A stretch of 64,000 nucleotides of DNA from Desulfallas thermosapovorans DSM 6562. Lineage in GTDB: Bacteria; Bacillota; Desulfotomaculia; Desulfotomaculales; Desulfallaceae. A program made the translations under genes and the position numbers. Below the pieces are notes generated by a model. The model did no database searches. It worked only from the letters and a program-made list of their open reading frames with translations, and had not been told where the DNA came from. Shown here piece by piece: positions 10,575-19,469 of the stretch. The number at the start of each line of letters is the position of its first letter. Positions within the stretch are counted from its first letter, which is position 1. Where the stretch lies: the NCBI RefSeq assembly GCF_008124625.1, contig NZ_VNHM01000004.1, positions 1 through 64,000 of the forward strand, given 5' to 3'.

Positions 10575-11246
10575 TTGGGGGAATTGTTTCAGGCTCTGGT
10601 TGATGCTATAACTTCATTGACCCATTGGCTATACGGATTGACGGAAAGTGCCGGGGTACCAAGTTATGGCCTGGCCATAATTTTATTGACTGTACTAATA
10701 AAGTTGGTATTGTTTCCATTGAACCAAAAACAAATGGTATCAATGAAACGTATGCAGGAGATACAACCCAAGATTAAAGAACTACAAGAAAAATATAAGA
10801 ATAAAGACCCGCAAAAGATGCAGCAAAAAATGATGGAATTATATAGAGAGCATAATGTAAATCCAATGGCCGGTTGTTTGCCTATTCTGGTACAAATGCC
10901 CATATTGATAGCTCTATATCGTTCTTTACTACACATAGATTTTAAAAATATTGAGCATGCGGGGTTTTTTTGGATAAATTCTTTGTCGGATAAGGATCCC
11001 CTTTTCATTTTACCTGTATTGGCGGGCGTCACCACATATATGCAATCAAAGTTGACCGTATCAACTGTTGACCAAACTCAGCGTATGATGCTATACATGA
11101 TGCCTGTATTTCTTGCCTGGATTAGTACTACTGTGCCGTCCGGATTGGTCTTGTATTGGGTGGTCTTTAATATACTGGGATTTGCCCAACAGTTCTTTGT
11201 TAACAGGCAAGTTGAGCAAGCAAAGGAGGGAGCTCCTTCGAAGTGA
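10575..11246 (+). CDS. yidC: Membrane protein insertase YidC/SpoIIIJ
   Basis: This is the insertase that folds and inserts membrane proteins with or without SecYEG. The 223-aa short form lacks the periplasmic domain of Gram-negative YidC. Visible are five hydrophobic segments, the cytoplasmic coiled-coil hairpin (MKRMQEIQPKIKELQEKY, near residues 57-75), NPMAGCLPILVQMPILIALY and the conserved arginine for substrate contact in TM1-TM2. No lipobox is evident at the N-terminus. The start is TTG with AGGAGGCGATGG upstream. The stop overlaps the jag start. Confidence 0.96.
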   Translation: MGELFQALVDAITSLTHWLYGLTESAGVPSYGLAIILLTVLIKLVLFPLNQKQMVSMKRMQEIQPKIKELQEKYKNKDPQKMQQKMMELYREHNVNPMAGCLPILVQMPILIALYRSLLHIDFKNIEHAGFFWINSLSDKDPLFILPVLAGVTTYMQSKLTVSTVDQTQRMMLYMMPVFLAWISTTVPSGLVLYWVVFNILGFAQQFFVNRQVEQAKEGAPSK

Positions 11247-11863
11247 GTTTTATTGAAAAAAGCGGTAGAACTGTAGATGAGGCTGTGGAGAGCGCTTTGG
11301 CTGAATTAAATGTGCAGAAAGATGAAGTTGAAATAGAAGTTATTGAAGAGCCCAGTAAAGGATTATTTGGATTTATCGGTGTTAAACCGGCACGGGTGAA
11401 GGTTAAAATAAAAGAGACCGCAGCGAGACAAGCCAGGGAATTGCTTGGTAAAATAATGAGTTTAATGAATCTCGATGTGGATATAGATATTATTGAAAAA
11501 GATGAAAAGATACTGGTAAATATTAACGGCCCCGATTTGGGTATATTAATAGGACGGCGTGGGGAAACTTTAGATGCATTACAGTATTTGGTAAATTTAT
11601 CCGCAAATAAAAATATGGAAAAAAGAAAGAGAATATTTATTGATATTGAGGGATACCGCAAACGGCGGGAGGATACACTAAAAAAATTAGCTTATAAACT
11701 TGCGGATAAAGCACGTCAAAGGGGACGTAATGTAATTTTGGAACCTATGAATTCCATGGAACGAAGAATTATTCACACCGCACTGCAGGGTAGGGATGAC
11801 ATATACACATTTAGCGAGGGAGAGGAACCCTATCGTAAAATTATAATTGCACCGAAAAAATAA
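11243..11863 (+). CDS. jag: Jag/KhpB RNA-binding protein (SpoIIIJ-associated)
   Basis: A 206-aa protein with a Jag_N domain (about 1-50, including GKTVDEAVESAL-like and KGLFGFIGVKPARV), a KH domain with GILIGRRGETLDALQYL, and an R3H domain at the end (RRIIHTALQ). The family binds RNA and affects cell division and elongation in Firmicutes, partnering KhpA. The start is GTG, overlapping the yidC stop by 4 bp. An upstream AAGGAG site sits in a small palindrome with CTCCTT, which could mask it. Confidence 0.95.
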   Translation: MSFIEKSGRTVDEAVESALAELNVQKDEVEIEVIEEPSKGLFGFIGVKPARVKVKIKETAARQARELLGKIMSLMNLDVDIDIIEKDEKILVNINGPDLGILIGRRGETLDALQYLVNLSANKNMEKRKRIFIDIEGYRKRREDTLKKLAYKLADKARQRGRNVILEPMNSMERRIIHTALQGRDDIYTFSEGEEPYRKIIIAPKK

Positions 11864-11870
11864 TGAGGGC

Positions 11871-11907
11871 AAAAAACCCAGCACGGAAAAACCGGGCTGG
11901 GTTTTTT
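11871..11907 (+). terminator. Intrinsic terminator after jag
   Basis: AAAACCCAGC and GCTGGGTTTTTT pair around an A/C loop, with a T6 run. It ends the rpmH-jag transcription unit and excludes the long in-frame upstream extension of mnmE. Confidence 0.88.
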
Positions 11908-11928
11908 CAAACGGAGGTTACCATAGAA

Positions 11929-13317
11929 ATGATCGGAGATACCATTGCAGCTATATCAACACCACCTGGTGAGGGCGCCATCGGTATAGTCAGGTTAAGT
12001 GGACCGGAAGCTATAGTTATAACTGAAAAAATTTTTCGTGCCGCCAAAAATAAAGACTGGTCCAGGCAAAATTTCAAGCTTGTTTATGGTTATATATATA
12101 GCCCTGAAACTAAAAATGTTATAGATGAAGTTTTAGTTGGCATAATGCGTGCACCATATTCCTATACCAAAGAGGACGTGGTGGAGATTAACTGCCACGG
12201 CGGGGCATTGCCGTTACGTAAAATATTGGAATTGGTATTGAATTTGGGTGCACGATTGGCGGAACCCGGCGAATTTACCAAGCGGGCATTTCTAAATGGC
12301 AGGTTGGACCTGATTCAGGCTGAGTCGATTATCGATATTATAAGAGCCAGTACAGATGATGCAATGCGCCTGGCCGTAGGTCAATTATCCGGGGGACTAT
12401 CCGATAAAATAACTGCAATTCAGCAACAGTTACTGCAGATAACCGCCCTTATTGAAGCAAATATTGATTTTCCTGAAGAAGACGTTGATGAGTATAATTT
12501 AACAGATATAAAACTGCAGGTTGAGCAAATAATGCAAGAAATAAAAAAGCTTTTAGAAAACGCAGAGACAGGCAAGATATACCGGGAAGGTTTACGAACC
12601 GTTATTATTGGTAAACCAAATGTGGGTAAATCTTCACTGCTAAACGTTTTATTAAAGGAAAACAGGGCCATTGTTACTGATATACCCGGGACTACCCGGG
12701 ATTTGATTGAAGAAGTAATCAATATCGGCGGTATACCGCTGAAAATTATTGATACGGCAGGGATTCGGGAGACAGAAGATGTTATTGAAAAAATAGGAGT
12801 ACAAAAAACCAGGGAGAGTATAAAGGCAGCTGATTTCATTATTATGGTCTTTGATGCCTTGGATGGGATAAATGAAATAGATAATGAAATAATTAAATTG
12901 GTCCAACCCAAAAAGGGAGTTAAAGTATTAAACAAAATTGATTTGCAAGAGCAAGAAAACCCAAGCCTTAAAGAGCAGCTTAAAATTATATTACCGGATT
13001 GGCCGTTGGTGGATATCTCCGCACTTGAAGAAAGGAATATTGAAAAATTGGAGCAAGAGATAGTAAACATGGTTACCCGGGGGCAGGTTATACCCGGGGA
13101 TGGTATAATGGTTAGCAATGTTAGACATAAAAATCAATTGGTTAAAGCTTTGCAACACTTGACAGATGTGCGGGATGCCATTGAACAGGGTATGTCCCTT
13201 GATTTGATAGCCGTTGATATTCGAGGTGCCTGGGAGGCAGTTAGCGAGATAAACGGTACTGCGGTGACCGAGCATATTGTAGATAAAATATTTGCCGATT
13301 TTTGTATTGGAAAGTGA
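11929..13317 (+). CDS. mnmE: tRNA modification GTPase MnmE (TrmE)
   Basis: With MnmG it forms the 5-carboxymethylaminomethyl group on wobble U34. The 462-aa protein has the N-terminal folate-binding domain (IGDTIAAISTPPGEGAIGI), a helical domain, and an inserted G domain with GKPNVGKSSLLNVL, DTAGIRE and NKID. The C-terminus FCIGK bears the essential cysteine. I start at ATG 11929 behind ACGGAGG; the open frame back to 11863 runs through the jag terminator and is not credible. mnmG follows 9 bp after. Confidence 0.97.
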   Translation: MIGDTIAAISTPPGEGAIGIVRLSGPEAIVITEKIFRAAKNKDWSRQNFKLVYGYIYSPETKNVIDEVLVGIMRAPYSYTKEDVVEINCHGGALPLRKILELVLNLGARLAEPGEFTKRAFLNGRLDLIQAESIIDIIRASTDDAMRLAVGQLSGGLSDKITAIQQQLLQITALIEANIDFPEEDVDEYNLTDIKLQVEQIMQEIKKLLENAETGKIYREGLRTVIIGKPNVGKSSLLNVLLKENRAIVTDIPGTTRDLIEEVINIGGIPLKIIDTAGIRETEDVIEKIGVQKTRESIKAADFIIMVFDALDGINEIDNEIIKLVQPKKGVKVLNKIDLQEQENPSLKEQLKIILPDWPLVDISALEERNIEKLEQEIVNMVTRGQVIPGDGIMVSNVRHKNQLVKALQHLTDVRDAIEQGMSLDLIAVDIRGAWEAVSEINGTAVTEHIVDKIFADFCIGK

Positions 13318-13326
13318 GGAAAGTCC

Positions 13327-15207
13327 ATGGAATATTTGGCCGGTAATTATGATGTGGTGGTTATAGGAGCCGGGCATGCAGGCTGTGAAGCCGGGCTGGC
13401 GGCGGCCCGCATGGGTATGAAAACACTGGTACTTACCATTAGTATGGATAATATTGCTATGATGCCGTGTAATCCGGCCATGGGCGGTCCGGCCAAGGGA
13501 CAGTTAATCAGGGAAGTGGATGCTTTGGGCGGAGAAATAGGCATCAACACCGACCGTTCTGCTATTCAGATGCGCATGCTTAATACCGCAAAGGGCCCGG
13601 CGGTTCAGGCATTGCGAGCCCAGGCCGATAAAATAAATTATCATATCAATATGAAGCAAGTACTTGAGAACCAGGAAAATTTGGATGTAAAGCAAGTCAT
13701 GGTGGAGAAAATACTGGTTCAAGCGGGACGAATTGCTGGAGTAGTTGGACATACAGGTGCCGTATTTCAAGCCAGGGCGGTGGTTATTGCCACCGGTACT
13801 TTTTTAAAGGGGCGCATTATTATTGGTGACGTGGCTTATTCCGGCGGACCGAATGGTAATTTTCCGTCCATTAAGCTGTCCGATTGTTTAAAGGATTTGG
13901 GATTTACCCTGGGGCGTTTTAAGACCGGCACACCGGCCAGGGTTGACAAGCGCAGTATTGATTTTTCAAAAATGAATATACAACCGGGGGATGATAGGGT
14001 TTATAATTTTTCATTCATTTCTGATATTAAGGAAAGGGAACAAATTCCCTGCTGGCTTACCTACAGTAATGAGCGTACCCATAATATTATTAAGGAAAAT
14101 TTACATCGATCGCCACTATTTACCGGCGTTATTGAAGGTGTAGGACCACGATACTGCCCGTCCATTGAAACAAAAGTAGTCAGATTTTCAGATAAACCTG
14201 CCCACCAGGTTTTTGTCGAACCGGAAGGAAGAAAAACAAATGAAATGTATGTTCAGGGCATGTCCACCAGTTTGCCGGAAGATGTGCAATTGGCCATGTT
14301 AAGAACCATACCGGGTATGGAAAGGGTGGAGATCATTCGTACCGGTTATGCGATAGAGTATGATTACATTGTCCCCAGCCAGCTTAAGTTGACATTGGAA
14401 ACCAAAGAAATAAAGGGGCTTTTTACTGCCGGTCAAATTAACGGAACATCGGGTTACGAGGAAGCCGCAGCTCAGGGTATCATAGCGGGCATTAACGCTG
14501 CCAGGTATATTAAGGAGGAAGAACCATTCATTATATCCAGAGCTGAAGGATATATAGGTGTATTGATTGACGATCTGGTAACCAAGGGAGTGACGGAACC
14601 ATATCGTTTATTAACATCCCGGGCTGAATATCGTTTAATGTTAAGACAGGATAACGCTGATCTGCGGCTCACAGAAAGGGGATACCAAATTGGTCTGGTA
14701 ACTCCTGCCCGTTACCGGCGCTTTATGGCAAAACGTAAAGCAGTGGAAGAGGAAAAAGAAAGGTTGCAGCGTACTTTGGTTATGGCGGGCCCGGAAATTA
14801 AAGCCATACTTGAAGAAAAAAACTCATCTATGTTTCAGGGCAGTATTACCTTGGCCGCGTTATTAAAGAGACCGGAAATAAATTACCATGACTTAGAAAG
14901 AATACCAGTGGAGCACCCACAATTGGATGAGGATGTTAAAGAGGAAGTTGAAATTCAAATTAAATATGAGGGCTATATAAAAAAGCAGGAATCTCAGGTG
15001 AAAAAATTCGAAAAGATAGAGCATATGAAGATACCGGATGAAATTGACTACTCCAAAGTTAAGGGTTTGGCTGTAGAGGCGGTGGAAAAATTGGAGAAGA
15101 TAAGACCGGTATCCATTGGCCAGGCTTCCCGTATTTCCGGTGTGAACCCGTCGGATATATCTGTGTTATTGATTTATTTGGAACAGCAAAGGCGGGCAGA
15201 AGGTTAA
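13327..15207 (+). CDS. mnmG: tRNA uridine-5-carboxymethylaminomethyl enzyme MnmG (GidA)
   Basis: FAD-dependent partner of MnmE, acting on tRNA U34. The 626-aa protein shows the dinucleotide-binding motif [19 protein letters not shown], the GidA signature regions [15 protein letters not shown] and [16 protein letters not shown], and the C-terminal helical domain with [16 protein letters not shown]. Length matches the family. ATG start with TGAGGAAAG upstream. Confidence 0.98.
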   Translation: MEYLAGNYDVVVIGAGHAGCEAGLAAARMGMKTLVLTISMDNIAMMPCNPAMGGPAKGQLIREVDALGGEIGINTDRSAIQMRMLNTAKGPAVQALRAQADKINYHINMKQVLENQENLDVKQVMVEKILVQAGRIAGVVGHTGAVFQARAVVIATGTFLKGRIIIGDVAYSGGPNGNFPSIKLSDCLKDLGFTLGRFKTGTPARVDKRSIDFSKMNIQPGDDRVYNFSFISDIKEREQIPCWLTYSNERTHNIIKENLHRSPLFTGVIEGVGPRYCPSIETKVVRFSDKPAHQVFVEPEGRKTNEMYVQGMSTSLPEDVQLAMLRTIPGMERVEIIRTGYAIEYDYIVPSQLKLTLETKEIKGLFTAGQINGTSGYEEAAAQGIIAGINAARYIKEEEPFIISRAEGYIGVLIDDLVTKGVTEPYRLLTSRAEYRLMLRQDNADLRLTERGYQIGLVTPARYRRFMAKRKAVEEEKERLQRTLVMAGPEIKAILEEKNSSMFQGSITLAALLKRPEINYHDLERIPVEHPQLDEDVKEEVEIQIKYEGYIKKQESQVKKFEKIEHMKIPDEIDYSKVKGLAVEAVEKLEKIRPVSIGQASRISGVNPSDISVLLIYLEQQRRAEG

Positions 15208-15220
15208 ACAAGCTTACTGG

Positions 15221-15240
15221 TAAGAGGCTGTTTGAAAAGT
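15221..15240 (-). repeat. 20-bp sequence also found at 62967-62986 (17/20)
   Basis: The minus-strand reading is ACTTTTCAAACAGCCTCTTA; a copy with 3 differences lies at 62967-62986 on the plus strand. Each copy is near a palindromic element (15360-15439 and 62845-62904). It might be an end of a decayed insertion sequence, but no transposase is present. The remainder of 15208-15495 holds only the palindromic element. Confidence 0.4.
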
Positions 15241-15359
15241 CCGTGTTAAACACCCATGCTGCCAACGCGACACCAGCAGAGGATGAAAATTACCGACGAT
15301 ATTTTTAGGATATATCGACTTATAATCTTTACGTTGGCTGGTTTTGTGGTGCCCACGCA

Positions 15360-15439
15360 GGTGCCAGGTGTTGAAAGTCTAAAAAGAAATTCTTTTAGAT
15401 TTTTTGCGCACCGGAAAGGCATTTGCAACACCCGGCACC
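15360..15439 (-). repeat. Palindromic dispersed element, copy A (80 bp)
   Basis: Bounded by GGTGCCAGGTGTTG and its near inverse CAACACCCGGCACC. The interior (TTGAAAGTCTAAAAAGAAATTC and on to the CCGGAAAGGCAT part) aligns with the reverse complement of the copy at 33982-34088, but lacks the sub-terminal ACCGGTTGAAAG block. Located between mnmG and rsmG. It is responsible for a false upstream extension of the rsmG frame. Confidence 0.8.
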
Positions 15440-15495
15440 AAAGCCTGCTTTTCCAACAAGTTTTGAAATTAAAATATTTTAGGGATAGATGTGAT

Positions 15496-16224
15496 ATGAA
15501 TGATGTGTTTAAACAAACCATTGTACGTGGATGCACAATGGCAGGGATTGAAATACCCGGTGATGTTATAAAAAAATATGAAAAATATTACCAGTTACTG
15601 TGTCAAAAAAATAGCGAATTTAATTTAACTTCTATTACTGACCCTGCGGAAGCAGCTGAAAAACATTTTATAGATTCGATTTTGCTGTATCAGGATATAT
15701 CCAGGGATAAGAGTATATCAACAACAATTTCAATGGTGGATATAGGCAGTGGTGCCGGTTTTCCCGGTTTGCCACTAAAAATATATCAACCGGATATCAT
15801 CATCACATTAATTGATGCGGTGGGTAAAAAAGTAAACTTTATGCAGCAGGTAATAAAAGAACTGGATATAGATAATGCCCGGGCCATACATATCAGGGCT
15901 GAAGAGTTGTCAGTAACCGGTAGAGAAAAATATGATGTGGCTGTTAGCCGGGCTGTGGCGGAACTGCGGGTTTTGGTTGAGTACGCTCTTCCCCTTGTTA
16001 AAGTAGGGGGTCTATTTATTGCAGCCAAGGGTCCCAATGTTCAGGATGAATTAAGTTCGGCTGAGCGTGCAATAAAAATCCTTGGTGGGAAAATAATTGG
16101 TACTCGCCATATAGCTTTACCTTTGAGTCATGAGGGAAGATCCATCATCACTATTGAAAAGGTAAACAACACCCCGGATAAATACCCGAGAAGGGCCGGT
16201 ATACCAAAAAAGCGACCACTATGA
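15496..16224 (+). CDS. rsmG: 16S rRNA (guanine-527-N7)-methyltransferase RsmG (GidB)
   Basis: SAM-dependent methyltransferase for m7G527 of 16S rRNA. The 242-aa protein has EFNLTSITDPAEAAEKHFIDS near the N-terminus, the SAM-binding motif MVDIGSGAGFPGLPLKI and the AVSRAVAEL motif. I place the start at ATG 15496 (MNDVFKQTIV), giving the normal family length; the frame is open back to 15256, but that part is read from a dispersed repeat and resembles nothing. The ribosome binding site is weak (AGGGA about 11 nt upstream). Confidence 0.95.
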   Translation: MNDVFKQTIVRGCTMAGIEIPGDVIKKYEKYYQLLCQKNSEFNLTSITDPAEAAEKHFIDSILLYQDISRDKSISTTISMVDIGSGAGFPGLPLKIYQPDIIITLIDAVGKKVNFMQQVIKELDIDNARAIHIRAEELSVTGREKYDVAVSRAVAELRVLVEYALPLVKVGGLFIAAKGPNVQDELSSAERAIKILGGKIIGTRHIALPLSHEGRSIITIEKVNNTPDKYPRRAGIPKKRPL

Positions 16225-16255
16225 CTTATTAAAGACATGTATAAAGTAACAAAAT

Positions 16256-16282
16256 GGCGGGGTTTTCAGCCCTGTTTTTTTT
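16256..16282 (+). terminator. Intrinsic terminator candidate after rsmG
   Basis: A short CGGGG/CCCTG stem is followed by a T8 run, between rsmG and parA. Confidence 0.55.
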
Positions 16283-16366
16283 ATTGCCTGAATGTGGGGA
16301 GGAAGTAAGGTAATTTATGTGGAATAAAAATTTGTAAAGGAAAGAAGCATCTAAGGGGTGCATATT

Positions 16367-17128
16367 GTGGGACAAATAATTGCTATTGCCAACCAGAAGG
16401 GAGGAGTAGGTAAAACCACTACGGCGGTTAACCTTTCCGCGTGGTTGTCCTTACTGGGTTGTAAAGTACTACTTACTGATATCGATCCCCAGGGAAATGC
16501 CACCAGCGGTGTTGGTGTTAATAAGGATGCCCTTGAATACAGTGTATATGATTTGCTTTTAGGTAACGTGGAAACCGGCCTGGTAAAAATAAAAAACATC
16601 TTGGATAAATTGGATATAATACCTTCATCAATAGAATTGGCCGGTGCGGAAATAGAAATGGTGGATATAAAAGAAAGAGAATATCTATTAAGAAATATAT
16701 TAATTAAGGAAAAGGGCAAGTATGATTATATTATCATTGATTGTCCACCATCGTTGGGTTTGCTGACCATTAATGCCCTTACAGCAGCTGAATCTGTCAT
16801 TGTACCATTACAGTGTGAATATTATGCTTTGGAAGGACTCGGCCAGTTGATGAATACCATTAACCTTGTGCAGCAGGGCTTAAATAAGGAATTAGTTATC
16901 AAGGGCGTGGTCTTGACTATGTTTGATGGCCGTACCAATTTATCCATTCAGGTTGTTGATGAGGTGAAAAAATATTTTAAGGATAAGGTATTTAGAAGTA
17001 TCATCCCCCGTAATGTAAGATTAAGTGAAGCGCCGAGCCACGGTAAACCGGTAATGTTGTATGATCGACGTTCCAGGGGAGCTGAACTTTACCAGGAATT
17101 AGCGCGTGAGGTGATGGGCATTGAGTAA
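16367..17128 (+). CDS. parA: Chromosome-partitioning ATPase ParA/Soj
   Basis: Walker-type ATPase that, with ParB and parS, controls origin segregation and replication initiation. The 253-aa protein shows the deviant Walker A KGGVGKTTTAVNLSA, the A' motif LLTDIDPQGN, and Walker B YIIIDCPPSLG. I use the GTG at 16367 (begins MGQIIAIANQKGG), since AAGGGG lies 8 nt upstream; a GTG at 16358 overlaps that site. The stop overlaps the parB start by 8 bp. Confidence 0.97.
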   Translation: MGQIIAIANQKGGVGKTTTAVNLSAWLSLLGCKVLLTDIDPQGNATSGVGVNKDALEYSVYDLLLGNVETGLVKIKNILDKLDIIPSSIELAGAEIEMVDIKEREYLLRNILIKEKGKYDYIIIDCPPSLGLLTINALTAAESVIVPLQCEYYALEGLGQLMNTINLVQQGLNKELVIKGVVLTMFDGRTNLSIQVVDEVKKYFKDKVFRSIIPRNVRLSEAPSHGKPVMLYDRRSRGAELYQELAREVMGIE

Positions 17129-17984
17129 AAAAAGAGGTTTGGGCAAGGGACTTTCCGTTTTAATACCGGTTAAAGAAGAAACTAATGATAATGGCATAAG
17201 TGAAAACGAAATGAAGGAAGTCGATATTAATAAAATATATCCCAATCCCAATCAACCCAGGCAAAAAATTGATGAACATAGTTTAAATGAACTGGTATAC
17301 TCAATAGAAACACACGGGCTGATTCAACCCATTGTTGTGCGGCCCGCAAAAGATGATTGCTATGAGATTATAGCAGGAGAAAGACGATGGCTGGCATGTA
17401 AAAAATTAAATTTAGATAAAGTACCTGTGGTTGTTAAAAACTATAGTGATTTGGAAGCTTCAGCAGCAGCACTGATAGAGAATATCCAGCGGGAAGATTT
17501 AAACACAATTGAGGAGGCCAGCGCATACAGAAAATTAATGGATAAATATGGTCTAACTCAGGAAGAATTATCAGCGCAAGTTGGAAAAAGCCGGTCATTT
17601 ATCGCCAATATGGTAAGAATTTTAGCTTTACCCGATGCCATAAAAGATATGTTGATGGAGGGAGTAATTACTGCCGGGCACGCCAGAGCATTATTATCTT
17701 TACCGGATCATGAAACACAAATTAAATTAGCTTTAAAGGTTATCAAACAGCAGTTAAGTGTGCGTAAAACTGAGGAAATGGTAAAAAAATATATAGAAAT
17801 CAAACAGGATACTAAAAAAAATAAAACTGATCCGGTGATTTTAGAGTGGCAGAAAAAATTATTACAGGGTATTGATAAAAAGGTAAAAATAAAAAGCAAC
17901 CCCAATGGTAGTGGAAAAATAATAATTGAATACAAAGATAACGATGAACTGGTAAGTTTGATAAATAAAATAAAAATCAGTTAA
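17121..17984 (+). CDS. parB: Chromosome-partitioning protein ParB/Spo0J
   Basis: CTP-dependent clamp that loads at parS. The 287-aa protein begins MSKKRGLGKGLSVLIP, has the ParB/Srx CTPase domain with PNPNQPR and AGERRWLACKKL, the ENIQREDLN box, then the HTH (GLTQEELSAQVGKSRSFIANM) and the C-terminal dimerisation domain. TTG start. A perfect parS follows 3 nt after the stop. Confidence 0.97.
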   Translation: MSKKRGLGKGLSVLIPVKEETNDNGISENEMKEVDINKIYPNPNQPRQKIDEHSLNELVYSIETHGLIQPIVVRPAKDDCYEIIAGERRWLACKKLNLDKVPVVVKNYSDLEASAAALIENIQREDLNTIEEASAYRKLMDKYGLTQEELSAQVGKSRSFIANMVRILALPDAIKDMLMEGVITAGHARALLSLPDHETQIKLALKVIKQQLSVRKTEEMVKKYIEIKQDTKKNKTDPVILEWQKKLLQGIDKKVKIKSNPNGSGKIIIEYKDNDELVSLINKIKIS

Positions 17985-17986
17985 AT

Positions 17987-18002
17987 TGTTTCACGTGAAA
18001 CA
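17987..18002. other. parS: parS centromere site
   Basis: TGTTTCACGTGAAACA is a perfect 16-bp palindrome, identical to the consensus Spo0J-binding parS of Bacillus. It begins 3 nt after the parB stop codon and about 8.5 kb from the oriC boxes. Confidence 0.95.
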
Positions 18003-18023
18003 TTATTGTATAAAGGAGTAGAC

Positions 18024-18716
18024 ATGCTAGGCACCATAGTAAACGTGTTGGCTATTTGCGCCGGTGCGATAGCTGGATTGGTATTAAAAAAAGGTATTAA
18101 GCCCTCGGTTAAAAAAACCGTTATGCAGGCTATTGGCCTGTCTGTCTTACTGGTGGGCTTACAAATGTCATTGCAAAGTAACCAGATAATCTTAGTGATT
18201 ATAAGTTTGGCCCTTGGGGGTATAAGTGGAGAGTTACTGAAAATTGAAGATAATCTCCATAGATTGGGTTTATGGCTACAAAACTTAGTTGGTAAAAAAA
18301 GTGGTGATATAGCCAGTGCCTTTGTAACAACAAGTTTAATATATTGTGTTGGAGCTATGGCAATTGTGGGTGCTATTGAGGATGGTTTAACCGGTAATCC
18401 AAACACATTATTCACCAAAGCCATACTTGATGGGGTAAGCGCTATTTTTTTTGCTTCGACAATGGGCATTGGAGTGATTTTCTCTTGTATACCAGTGTTA
18501 ATTTATCAAGGAACCATCACATTAACGGCATCATTTTTAAAGGATATTCTTAATCCCTTCGTTATAAACCAGTTAACAGCTACCGGTGGTTTATTGATTG
18601 TTGGTATTGCTATAAATATCCTTGAGCTCAAGAAAATTAATACAGGTAATTTATTACCCGCTATTATTATCATTGTCCCATTGTCTTACATAGTAAAAAA
18701 TCTAAACCTGGTTTAA
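18024..18716 (+). CDS. DUF554 integral membrane protein (YqgA/YdfK-like)
   Basis: A 230-aa, strongly hydrophobic protein matching DUF554: it opens MLGTIVNVLAICAGAIAGL, has the SGELLKIEDNLHRLG segment, then GAMAIVGAIEDGLTGNPNTL and ILDGVSAIFFASTMGIGV. About six or seven membrane segments are visible. Function is unknown, possibly a transporter. ATG 18024 has AAAGGAG at good spacing; a TTG at 18006 is in frame but overlaps the parS neighbourhood. Confidence 0.88.
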   Translation: MLGTIVNVLAICAGAIAGLVLKKGIKPSVKKTVMQAIGLSVLLVGLQMSLQSNQIILVIISLALGGISGELLKIEDNLHRLGLWLQNLVGKKSGDIASAFVTTSLIYCVGAMAIVGAIEDGLTGNPNTLFTKAILDGVSAIFFASTMGIGVIFSCIPVLIYQGTITLTASFLKDILNPFVINQLTATGGLLIVGIAINILELKKINTGNLLPAIIIIVPLSYIVKNLNLV

Positions 18717-18721
18717 AATAT

Positions 18722-18758
18722 TAAAAAGTCTGGAGCCATTAACAACTCCAGACTTTTC
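18722..18758. terminator. Bidirectional intrinsic terminator
   Basis: AAAAGTCTGGAG and CTCCAGACTTTT pair perfectly, with T runs both ways. It lies between the converging DUF554 gene and yyaC, overlapping the yyaC 3' end. Confidence 0.9.
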
Positions 18759-19338
18759 CTTTACTATATTCCACTGCTACTTTGGATAACCCGTTGGCAA
18801 TGGCATCTGCCATTTTCATAACCAGGTTAAGCCGGGTGTTTTGAAGTACCAGGTACTCCATGAAACCACCAACATTAACAATACCGGTAATATGAATATG
18901 TCCAACCGGTGGTAGTGATTTATTTACACCGGCTCCGGGTTTTAATGCGCCCTCACTTATAGATATCTGCCCTATATTATCTACACTTCCCAGGCATGCA
19001 TCCAGCGCAATTATAAAGGGATTGGGATATTTTTTATTTATTTCGTCAAGACAGTCCGTTAAATTACCCGCGTGGACCGGTTGGTCAAGATTTCCGTATA
19101 GTTCAAAAAAATTATTATTCTTACAAACTAATTTACTGCCCACCAGCGGTCCCAAGCAATCTCCGGTGGAACGATCGGTGCCAATACATAACAACACAAT
19201 TTGCTTGCCGCTGCTAATGTTATACCGGTTGAATTTATCTATAACTGCCATGCATATTTTTTCTGATGCCAGTGGATCCTCAACATGTACTTTGATCTTT
19301 TTTGTGGTTTCGTTAAACACAGGATTAGCTATAGCCAC
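18739..19338 (-). CDS. yyaC: Putative sporulation protein YyaC (DUF1256)
   Basis: A 199-aa DUF1256 protein related to the germination-protease fold. Motifs: CIGTDRSTGDCLGPLVG, PFIIALDACLGSVDNIGQI and KPGAGVNKSLPPVGHIHITG, all family hallmarks, including aspartates placed like those of GPR. Bacillus yyaC is also beside soj/spo0J. It is one of the markers that this genome belongs to a spore former. GTG start with AGAGGTG upstream. It is the only leftward gene in the 9.8-32 kb stretch. Confidence 0.9.
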   Translation of the reverse strand: MAIANPVFNETTKKIKVHVEDPLASEKICMAVIDKFNRYNISSGKQIVLLCIGTDRSTGDCLGPLVGSKLVCKNNNFFELYGNLDQPVHAGNLTDCLDEINKKYPNPFIIALDACLGSVDNIGQISISEGALKPGAGVNKSLPPVGHIHITGIVNVGGFMEYLVLQNTRLNLVMKMADAIANGLSKVAVEYSKGKVWSC

Positions 19339-19469
19339 ATAATCACCTCTTCTTAAAAAACAAACAACTAATATATTTATTTCCTGGCACCGCGCTTTTT
19401 ATTCTTATTTTGGTTAAAAGGTATTTGATCTTTGCATAAACTCATTTTATAGGGTTTATGGAGGTGAAT

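Noticed and set aside
11863-11928. 22 extra codons before mnmE
   Set aside because: They run through the terminator hairpin of jag; ATG 11929 has its own site and gives MIGDTIAAISTP.
15256-15495. 80 extra N-terminal codons of rsmG
   Set aside because: They are read out of palindromic element A and flanking sequence, resemble no protein, and would make RsmG far longer than the family.
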